Shown one piece after another: positions 1 through 3,736 of a DNA stretch of 6,609 nucleotides. The DNA comes from Puniceicoccales bacterium. Its GTDB lineage: Bacteria > Verrucomicrobiota > Verrucomicrobiia > Opitutales > JAIRLG01. The position numbers and the translations under genes were made by a program. Position 1 is the stretch's first letter. Each line of letters opens with the position of its first letter. The stretch spans positions 1-6,609 of the forward strand of contig JAITKE010000007.1 of the NCBI GenBank assembly GCA_031278595.1. Reading direction: 5' to 3'. The notes under the pieces were generated by a model. The model was given only the letters and a program-made list of their open reading frames with translations. It was not told the origin of the DNA and made no database searches.

Positions 1-30
1 ATCCTGAATTTTTCTGTGAATGGTGGGGGT

Positions 31-119
31 TCCGCTGTCTTTGCCCCATGAAAATTTTTTTAATTTTCATGGGGATGCCCGCTCCGCGGGCGCTCCCTTT
101 GGGAGCCAAAGACAGCGGA
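31..119 (+). repeat. Cloverleaf repeat CL1 (perfect four-way junction)
   Basis: Seen directly: a 13-bp perfect closing stem (31-43 with 107-119) encloses three hairpins. Arm A is a 13-bp perfect stem (44-56 with 62-74) with a T5 loop. Arm B is GCCCGC/GCGGGC (77-82 with 86-91) with a TCC triloop. Arm C is GCTCCC/GGGAGC (92-97 with 101-106) with a TTT triloop. Only two bases (75-76) are unpaired at the junction. CL2 and CL3 share the order closing stem - A - B - C. The strand is assigned by this arm order. It is not a tRNA: arm lengths and loops are wrong and there is no T-loop or anticodon-loop motif. No coding capacity is supported. Function is unknown: it could be a mobile palindromic element or a structured RNA. 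Confidence 0.85.
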
Positions 120-138
120 CAGGAGCCCCGGCGGGCAG

Positions 139-265
139 AAACCTCCGCACCGGAAGACTTCTCCCGGTACCCAAAAAAGCCCCCCACCGGAAAATCTCCC
201 CCAACAGCGGAAAACTTCCCCCTGTCTCTGTGCCCGAAATTTCCTCTGTGTCTGAAAATTTCCCC
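139..265. repeat. Degenerate GGAAAA-TCTCCCC short repeats beside CL1
   Basis: At least five imperfect copies of a GGAARAYTTCTCCC-like motif occur, with the GAA cores near 153, 190, 210, 236 and 254, spaced irregularly by about 18-37 bp. The last copies approach the palindrome GAAAATTTC and are separated by CTCTGTGT-like spacers. The first copy (139-167) is matched at the same distance from CL2 (1459-1483), so the array may belong to the cloverleaf module. No gene is seen in 1-326; this array, CL1 and the AT-rich repeat account for most of it. No CRISPR character: units are too short and too variable. Confidence 0.5.
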
Positions 266-290
266 TGTGTTCCCAATCGATGCATGAAAA

Positions 291-331
291 AAATTTCGAT
301 GTTTTTTAGAAAAATTCGGTGTTTTTTTAGA
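291..331. repeat. AT-rich ~20-bp tandem repeat at the birA 3' end
   Basis: Two adjacent imperfect units, AAATTTCGATGTTTTTTAGA (291-310) and a 21-bp sister (311-331). The second unit contains the birA stop codon (327-329). It could be ordinary AT-rich 3' sequence, or the remains of an event that shortened birA. No convincing stem-plus-U-tract terminator for birA was found in it. Confidence 0.5.
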
Positions 332-854
332 GAAAGTGCCTGGAGAAAATTTCCTCCAATAGGCCTTCCAGGTCTCTCACTTCAATGGGCCCCGGCAGCC
401 AGTCGCGGAGGCGGCAGCAGTGGGGACGGATGTCCTCGGGATAGCGCTCGATGTCGCCATTGACGTTGAGGCCCACCCCGCAGGCCGCCAGCTGGAGCTT
501 TTCCGCCACCACCCGAGTCTCCGTCAGGATTCCGCCGAGCTTGCGCCCCTGGATCATCAGGTCATTGGGATACTTAACCGCCACGGGTATCTGATAGCGC
601 TCCCGCAATGCCTGGCTGAGCAGGATGGCCACTTTGGTGGAGCAGTTCCGAAAATCCTGCGCGGGCTGCCGCGGCCGCCAGAGGATGGTCCAGTAGAGAT
701 TGCCCGGGTCCTCGCTGTACCAGCTACGATCGCCCTGTCCCCGACCGGCGGACTGCCGCGATGCGACGACAATAAAGGGCGGGGCCTTTTCGGCACTCAG
801 GCGAAAGGCCTCGTCATTGGTGCTGTCGACCACGTCCCGCCGCAGGGTCTCCAT
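327..854 (-). CDS. birA: Biotin--[acetyl-CoA-carboxylase] ligase, minimal catalytic form
   Basis: Attaches biotin, through biotinyl-5'-AMP, to the lysine of the biotin carboxyl carrier protein of acetyl-CoA carboxylase and similar enzymes in the cytoplasm. Visible family motifs in order: STNDEA (residues 11-16), the glycine-rich biotin/ATP loop GRGQGDRSW (37-45), NLYWT (52-56), KYPND (94-98, usually KWPND) with the conserved lysine, GRKLGGIL (103-110) and GVGLNVN (126-132). The 175 residues are short for the family. There is no N-terminal helix-turn-helix, so it should not act as the biotin operon repressor. It ends where the family's C-terminal SH3-like domain would begin. The ATG is fixed by an in-frame TAG 12 bp upstream, which is also the stop of the neighbouring small ORF. 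No clear Shine-Dalgarno is seen, so translation may be coupled. The ligase assignment is firm. Whether the missing C-terminal domain is natural or a truncation is unknown. Confidence 0.9.
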   Translation of the reverse strand: METLRRDVVDSTNDEAFRLSAEKAPPFIVVASRQSAGRGQGDRSWYSEDPGNLYWTILWRPRQPAQDFRNCSTKVAILLSQALRERYQIPVAVKYPNDLMIQGRKLGGILTETRVVAEKLQLAACGVGLNVNGDIERYPEDIRPHCCRLRDWLPGPIEVRDLEGLLEEIFSRHFL

Positions 855-866
855 GGAAAATTTTTT

Positions 867-1082
867 CTAAAAGATGTCGAAGAGGAGTATTGCCAGACCC
901 TGGCTCAGTAGGGTTCCCAGGAGCAGGTAGAGGGCGATTCGGTCGCAGCCGCTCTGGCTCCCCTCCCGCCGCTCCGCCCGACGGCGCGGGAATGGGGGAA
1001 TTCCTGAGCGCCGTTGCAGCGACCCGCGATAGCGGTTCAGCACATGTGTCAGGTCTTTGGGACTGAGAGGGTCATGGCCCAT
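867..1082 (-). CDS. Small hypothetical protein with a C-terminal membrane segment
   Basis: Not recognised. It has 71 residues. The N-terminal two thirds are hydrophilic and strongly basic (RRRAERR around 33-39), and the C-terminus is one hydrophobic stretch, roughly residues 49-69 (LYLLLGTLLSQGLAILLF), predicted to span the membrane. With almost nothing after it, this would be a tail-anchored protein with its basic part in the cytoplasm. No signal peptide is seen. An in-frame TAG 12 bp before the ATG fixes the start to this ATG or later. A GGAG lies about 16 bp upstream, too far for a good Shine-Dalgarno. It sits 12 bp upstream of birA on the same strand, so the two are probably co-transcribed. 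Support is the placement, the tight spacing and the clean membrane segment. A chance ORF remains possible. Confidence 0.55.
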   Translation of the reverse strand: MGHDPLSPKDLTHVLNRYRGSLQRRSGIPPFPRRRAERREGSQSGCDRIALYLLLGTLLSQGLAILLFDIF

Positions 1083-1142
1083 GGTTTTTTTCTAGCATCT
1101 CCGAAGCGCCGCTCAAGGCGAAAGAGAGGAAGGGAGTTTCGA

Positions 1143-1160
1143 AAAAAAGCCGAAGCTCTT
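1143..1160 (-). terminator. Possible minus-strand terminator hairpin
   Basis: On the minus strand AAGAGC-TTCG-GCTTTT forms a short stem with a UUCG-type tetraloop, followed directly by a run of seven T. It would stop transcription coming from the rpsI side before the small ORF and birA. The stem is short and partly A-U/G-U, so the call is weak. It is also one unit of a tandem repeat. Confidence 0.35.
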
Positions 1161-1192
1161 CTGAAATAAAAAGGCCGAGGCTTTTCTAAAAT
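1144..1192. repeat. Imperfect 25-bp tandem direct repeat
   Basis: Two adjacent units: 1144-1167 (AAAAAGCCGAAGCTCTTCTG followed by AAAT) and 1168-1192 (AAAAAGGCCGAGGCTTTTCT followed by AAAAT). Each carries a small GC hairpin between A-rich and T-rich flanks. A further related string, GCCGAAGATTTTCTCTT, occurs at 1262-1278. Function unknown; it lies between the small ORF and ffs. Confidence 0.5.
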
Positions 1193-1205
1193 ATTCTCCC
1201 TCAGT

Positions 1206-1234
1206 GGAGCGGCGAGCTCCTTTTTCATGAAAAA
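1206..1234. other. Hairpin plus palindrome upstream of ffs
   Basis: GGAGC/GCTCC (1206-1210 with 1216-1220, 5-nt loop) is followed by the 14-bp palindrome TTTTTCATGAAAAA (1221-1234). Downstream, TCGGC-GAAA-GCCGA (1253-1266) forms another small hairpin. On the plus strand the first stem followed by T5 looks like a short terminator, but no plus-strand gene precedes it. It may simply insulate ffs from upstream transcription. Confidence 0.3.
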
Positions 1235-1319
1235 CTCTCCCCTTGCCCCTCATCGGCGAAAGCCGAAGATTTTCTCTTGCTAGGTTTTTTTCTTGCTCCC
1301 GGTCTTTTCTTCTCCTCAG

Positions 1320-1325
1320 TAAAAT
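1320..1325 (+). promoter_or_regulatory. Possible -10 box of ffs
   Basis: TAAAAT (5 of 6 matches to TATAAT) lies just before the SRP RNA and would start transcription at about 1331-1333. No good -35 hexamer is found at 16-18 bp; the nearest, TTGCTC at 1293-1298, is 21 bp away. The call rests mainly on position. Confidence 0.3.
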
Positions 1326-1326
1326 C

Positions 1327-1430
<104 letters not shown>

Positions 1431-1458
1431 TTCTTCTTTCGATTTCGGGAGAGGTTCT

Positions 1459-1483
1459 CGGGAGACGTTTCCGGCGGAGGTTT
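1459..1483 (-). repeat. Conserved flank of CL2, shared with CL1
   Basis: On the minus strand the sequence starts AAACCTCCGCCGGAAACG and continues TCTCCCG. The plus-strand counterpart beside CL1 (139-167) starts AAACCTCCGCACCGGAAGAC and continues TTCTCCCGG. Each starts 20-21 bp beyond the closing stem on the same side of the cloverleaf, so the homologous module is larger than the folded part. Further copies of the CGGGAGA/TCTCCCG motif continue to about 1441. Confidence 0.6.
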
Positions 1484-1503
1484 GGGTTTTCTTTCAGTAT
1501 GTG

Positions 1504-1637
1504 TTTTCCGCTGCCTTTGGATTCCGGAGGAATCGCCCGCGGAGCGGGCCCCAGAGCAGAAGAGGAAAAATCTCCCCGCGGGGGAAGGCGCTGAGAAACT
1601 TTGTTTTTCCTCTTCTGCTCTGCAAAGGCAGCGAAAA
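1504..1637 (-). repeat. Cloverleaf repeat CL2, same fold as CL1 in opposite orientation
   Basis: The closing stem pairs 1504-1519 with 1623-1637 (15 bp, one bulged C at 1508). Inside, reading the plus strand: arm C GATTCC/GGAATC (1520-1534) with a GGA triloop; arm B GCCCGC/GCGGGC (1535-1549) with a GGA triloop; two unpaired bases (1550-1551); arm A, a perfect 19-bp stem (1552-1570 with 1604-1622). The 33-nt loop of arm A carries its own CCCCGCGGGG palindrome. Read on the minus strand the order is closing stem, A, two bases, B, C, exactly as in CL1, with the same arm B sequence and the same 6-bp/3-nt geometry in B and C. Arm C and the closing stem differ from CL1 by paired changes. It begins about 70 bp after the ffs terminator, facing it. 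Confidence 0.85.
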
Positions 1638-1663
1638 GAAACCCGCAGAAGCATTGGCCATTC

Positions 1664-1683
1664 CTAGAGGGTGTCGTCAGATT
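1664..1683 (+). repeat. Solitary terminal inverted-repeat end
   Basis: CTAGAGGGTGTCGTCAGATT resembles, in inverted orientation, the right end of miniature element Ma (1966-1985, read on the minus strand as CCAGAGGGCGTCGTCAAAAT); they agree at 16 of 20 positions and at the next two bases as well. It points rightwards, towards CL3 and Ma. It may be the outer left end of a larger element (1664-1985) or a leftover end of another copy. Confidence 0.5.
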
Positions 1684-1716
1684 CAACAAGGGCGTTTACG
1701 GGAGGGTCTTGTTTTT

Positions 1717-1815
1717 GGGGCCGGCTTTCGATGCCGAAGACATCGGGCCCGCAAAGCGGACCGCCTGGAGGGGAAAAGGCCAGAGGCCTTTTCCCTTCCA
1801 GGCAAAGCCGGCCCC
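1717..1815 (-). repeat. Cloverleaf repeat CL3, diverged sequence, same fold
   Basis: The closing stem GGGGCCGGCTTT/AAAGCCGGCCCC (1717-1728 with 1804-1815) is 12 bp and perfect. Inside on the plus strand: arm C 1729-1745 (CGATG/CATCG plus an inner C-G over a mismatch); arm B 1746-1762 (GGCCCGC/GCGGACC, one C-A mismatch, AAA triloop); arm A 1763-1781 with 1785-1803 (19 bp, one G-T, AGA loop). The arms abut with no unpaired base at the junction. Order and orientation match CL2. Apart from arm B, the CTTT/AAAG end of the closing stem and an outer GGTGGGGG-like string shared with CL1, the sequence is largely different, so the fold seems to be what is kept. Confidence 0.8.
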
Positions 1816-1835
1816 CACCGGAATCAACGAAGCTC

Positions 1836-1985
1836 CCAGAAAGCATCGTCAAACAAAAGAGGGACAAAGGAAAAAGAGAGGAAGAAAAAGGAAATGGAAA
1901 AAGGACCCATAGGAGACATGACTCATCAGATGAATTGTGGAACAAGATGAGGAGCTTGCTGTCTGATTTTGACGACGCCCTCTGG
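1836..1985 (+). mobile_element. Miniature inverted-repeat element Ma with IS5-like transposase remnant
   Basis: About 150 bp bounded by inverted repeats CCAGAAAGCATCGTCAAA (1836-1853) and, on the other strand from 1985, CCAGAGGGCGTCGTCAAA (15 of 18 identical). A purine-rich stretch is followed by a reading frame containing RRHDSSDELWNKMRSLLSDF (1914-1973). This resembles the start of IS5-type transposases, which typically read RRYDLTDEQW..I.PLLP. No catalytic domain remains, so it is an internally deleted, non-autonomous derivative. Copy Mb (3103-3246) is homologous and inverted. No clear target-site duplication is visible. The family assignment rests on the short motif only. Confidence 0.6.
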
Positions 1986-2084
1986 CCTTTCTGCTTTTTT
2001 CAGAAACAACAGTCTCCTCCGGAATCCTGCGAACCTCTTTTCCTTAAAGAAGATATCCAGGAATACTGAAATGGAGCCAATCCC
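1986..2084. other. Spacer between Ma and rpsI
   Basis: Gene-free sequence downstream of rpsI. It holds a small hairpin TTTCTG/CAGAAA (1988-1993 with 2001-2006) around a C-plus-T6 loop. No convincing intrinsic terminator for the rplM-rpsI transcript was found. Nothing else is recognised. Confidence 0.4.
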
Positions 2085-2507
2085 TCAGCGCTTGGAGAAC
2101 TGGAAGCGCTTGCGGGCGCCGGGCTGACCGGATTTCTTCCGCTCCTTCATCCGCCCATCCCGGGTCAGGTGCCCGGCTTTTTTCAGCGGAGGACGAAGGG
2201 CTGTATCTATTTTCTGAAGGGCCCGGGCAATGCCCAGCCGAAGCGCACCGGCCTGGCCGTGGATGCCTCCCCCCAGCACCGTCGCCGTCACATCGAACTT
2301 ATCCGCCAACGCCACGCACTGCAGTGGTGAAAGGGCCTCCCGACGGGCGCTTTCGAGGCAGAGGTAGTGCTCCAACGCCCGGCCGTTGATGAGGAATTTC
2401 CCCTCGCCGACCCGGAGCCGTACCTGGGCCACCGCCGCCTTGCGCCGACCGGTGCCGAGAAATTCCACCGCCGCTTCCGTCCGAACACTCCCCTCATCGG
2501 ATGCCAT
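2085..2507 (-). CDS. rpsI: 30S ribosomal protein S9 (uS9)
   Basis: Small-subunit protein of the 30S head whose C-terminal tail reaches towards the P-site tRNA. Length is 140 residues, against 130 in E. coli, with about ten extra N-terminal residues. Recognisable features: GTGRRKAAVAQVRL (18-31), the glycine-rich GGGIHGQAGALRLGIARAL (79-97), KAGHLTRDGRMKERKK (110-125) and the invariant C-terminal FSKR, here in GQPGARKRFQFSKR (127-140). The ATG lies 6 bp after the rplM stop. No strong Shine-Dalgarno is present in that gap, and GGAAA in the end of rplM is weak and distant, so translational coupling to rplM is likely. The rplM-rpsI order is the widely conserved operon. Confidence 0.97.
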   Translation of the reverse strand: MASDEGSVRTEAAVEFLGTGRRKAAVAQVRLRVGEGKFLINGRALEHYLCLESARREALSPLQCVALADKFDVTATVLGGGIHGQAGALRLGIARALQKIDTALRPPLKKAGHLTRDGRMKERKKSGQPGARKRFQFSKR

Positions 2508-2513
2508 AGAATT

Positions 2514-2945
2514 TTAAATTTCCAGTGGAATGGGATTCTGGGCCTCGTGGGGATGCGTCGCGCCCGCGTAAACCTTCAGCTTCTTGAACAGGACACTGGC
2601 GAGCCGATTCTTGGGCAACATTCCTTTGACCGCGTGCTCGACCAGAAAGCAGGGCCGCCGTACCCGCATGGCTTTGGCCGAGAAACGCCTCTCGTTGCCC
2701 TGATACATGGAGTAGAACATGTAATTCTTGTCCTCATCCTTCTTCCCCGTCAGGCGCACCTTGTCCGCATTCACGACGACGACGAAATCGCCATCATCCA
2801 TATGCGGCGTATAGCTGACCTTGTGCCGCCCGCGCAGCACATTGGCCACCTTGACCGCCAGACGCCCCAAATTCCCCTGAGCTGCGTCGACGAGAAACCA
2901 CCGCTTCGCGTTCCTATCCACCTTTTTGACCAACGTCGTCTTCAT
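2514..2945 (-). CDS. rplM: 50S ribosomal protein L13 (uL13)
   Basis: Early-assembling large-subunit protein; in E. coli it also represses translation of its own rplM-rpsI mRNA. It has 143 residues from the chosen ATG, close to the usual 142. Family signatures: RWFLVDAAQGNLGRLAVKVA (15-34), HMDDGDFVVVVNADKV (48-63), the K-rich LTGKK (65-69), VEHAVKGMLPKNRLA (102-116) and LKVYAGATHPHEAQNP (123-138). The ATG at 2945 is preferred over a TTG at 2963 because TGAGG lies 5 bp before the ATG and L13 proteins normally begin M-K-T. Promoter-like boxes lie just upstream. Followed by rpsI after 6 bp. Confidence 0.97.
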   Translation of the reverse strand: MKTTLVKKVDRNAKRWFLVDAAQGNLGRLAVKVANVLRGRHKVSYTPHMDDGDFVVVVNADKVRLTGKKDEDKNYMFYSMYQGNERRFSAKAMRVRRPCFLVEHAVKGMLPKNRLASVLFKKLKVYAGATHPHEAQNPIPLEI

Positions 2946-2968
2946 CGCAGCCTCAGCCACCAAGTCGC

Positions 2969-2997
2969 AAGCTAGATTCCTCGCTCCTCCCTGTCAA
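2969..2997 (-). promoter_or_regulatory. Probable promoter of rplM-rpsI
   Basis: On the minus strand a perfect -35 box TTGACA (2992-2997) is separated by 17 bp from TAGCTT (2969-2974, 3 of 6 matches to TATAAT). Transcription would begin near 2962, leaving a leader of about 17 nt that includes the TGAGG before the L13 start. The ideal -35 and spacing make this plausible despite the weak -10. Confidence 0.5.
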
Positions 2998-3020
2998 ACT
3001 TTTTTCTCCTGACGGGGAGG
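2986..3020 (-). other. 11-bp inverted repeat overlapping the rplM promoter
   Basis: CCTCCCTGTCA (2986-2996) pairs with TGACGGGGAGG (3010-3020), with one G-T pair and a 13-base loop containing T6. The stem covers most of the TTGACA box. It could be a protein-binding operator or simply part of the neighbouring repeats. If transcription starts inside the window proposed for the promoter, this is not in the mRNA, so an RNA-leader role would need a promoter further upstream. Confidence 0.4.
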
Positions 3021-3106
3021 AAATTTCCGCTCCTGGATTTAGTCTGGCTGCTTTCGACCAAACTTTTTTCTCCCAACGGCGAGGGAAATTCTACTCCCGG
3101 GTTTAG
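2996..3106. repeat. 47-bp direct repeat pair, 64-bp period
   Basis: Unit 1 is 2996-3042 and unit 2 is 3060-3106. Both start AAACTTTTTTCTCC and end TTTAG, with 38 of 47 positions identical, separated by a 17-bp spacer. Each contains a near-palindromic GGAAATTTCC-like core that recalls the short repeats beside CL1. Unit 1 overlaps the putative rplM -35 box, and unit 2 runs into the end of Mb. With Mb, these repeats fill most of the 339-bp gap 2946-3284, in which no gene is seen. Confidence 0.75.
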
Positions 3107-3246
3107 AGATCGTCATCAAATCAGGCAGCGACCTTTTCATCTTGTTTCGCAATTCACTTGATAGGTCATATCTCCTACAGTGTCCTTTTTCCCATGCCTT
3201 CCTTTTTTTCCTCTGTTCCTCCTTTATTTTTGACGACGCTCTCTGG
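3103..3246 (-). mobile_element. Miniature inverted-repeat element Mb, second copy of Ma
   Basis: About 144 bp. On the minus strand it begins CCAGAGAGCGTCGTCAAAAA (from 3246), and the plus strand from 3103 reads TTAGAGATCGTCATCAAATC, the other, more diverged terminal repeat. The interior aligns with Ma: both have GGAAAAAGGAC followed by a frame like an IS5-type transposase start, here RRYDLSSELRNKMKRSLPDL (on the minus strand, about 3173-3114). It is clearly non-autonomous and in inverted orientation relative to Ma. Several small substitutions and one-base indels between the copies indicate old insertions. Confidence 0.6.
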
Positions 3247-3284
3247 CCCAACTGTTCCTGGTTTTAGCCCGATCGCTCCCGGAC

Positions 3285-3629
3285 TCAGCCCGGCGGCCAA
3301 CCCAGGGGTCGACCGGCCAGAAGGTGGATGTGGAGATGCGGCACCGTTTCCCCGGCCATGCGTCCGTTGTTGATGACGAGGCGGTAGCCCTCCGCGATCT
3401 TTTCCCTTTCGGTGAAAACTCGGGCCACGAGCAATAATTTCCCGAGCAATGCCGCATCCGCCTCCTCGGCCTCGGAAATGCGCGGAATGGGTTTCTTGGG
3501 AATGATGAGCACGTGGACGGGGGCCTGAGGAGCGATGTCCCTGATGACGAGCGTCTCTTCGGTCTCCAGGAGAATTTCAGCCGGAATCTCCCGCCGGATG
3601 ATCTTCTGAAAAAGGCTCAGTTCTTCCAT
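3285..3629 (-). CDS. HIT-domain (HINT-type) purine nucleotide phosphoramidase-like protein
   Basis: Small cytoplasmic hydrolase of the histidine-triad superfamily. Family members cleave AMP-linked phosphoramidates and acyl-adenylates; the physiological substrate is usually unknown. The protein has 114 residues, the normal size. It shows the N-terminal FQKIIRREIPAEILLETEE (7-25), the PVHVLIIPKKPI substrate-binding strand (37-48), the nucleotide-side INNGRMAGETVPH (86-98), the triad HLHIHLL (98-104; His100 is the expected nucleophile) and the HINT C-terminal signature GRPLGWPPG (106-114). The ATG has no strong Shine-Dalgarno. It lies 107 bp after dnaE and 339 bp before rplM on the same strand. 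Nothing in the sequence links it functionally to its neighbours. Confidence 0.95.
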   Translation of the reverse strand: MEELSLFQKIIRREIPAEILLETEETLVIRDIAPQAPVHVLIIPKKPIPRISEAEEADAALLGKLLLVARVFTEREKIAEGYRLVINNGRMAGETVPHLHIHLLAGRPLGWPPG

Positions 3630-3736
3630 GGGAATCTTTTCTATGGATAAGAGAGGCGAACGTCGAGGCTTAAGTGGGTTACGGAGGTGGGTTCATGGTG
3701 TTTCAGATATTGCCCTCAGGCGAGGAGTGGATCGAC

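Noticed and set aside
31..119. CL1 as a tRNA or tRNA-like gene
   Set aside because: Four helices are present but there is no 7-nt anticodon loop, no T-loop motif and the arm lengths do not fit.
139..265. CRISPR array
   Set aside because: Repeats are short, degenerate and irregularly spaced; no uniform direct repeat or spacers.
20..463. 147-codon plus-strand open frame
   Set aside because: It covers CL1 and the short repeats and then overlaps the 3' end of birA on the opposite strand. The similarity of its peptide to translations over CL2 only reflects the shared DNA repeat.
1918..1950. 10-codon mini-ORF MTHQMNCGTR, matched in Mb by MTYQVNCETR
   Set aside because: Both follow AGGAG by only 2 bases, too close for a good start. 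The overlapping frame resembling a transposase N-terminus explains the conservation better.
2946..2963. TTG start adding six residues to L13
   Set aside because: The ATG at 2945 has a TGAGG at the right distance and gives the family-typical M-K-T start and length.
2367..2975. 202-codon plus-strand open frame
   Set aside because: Antisense to rplM and rpsI, which are unmistakable on the minus strand.
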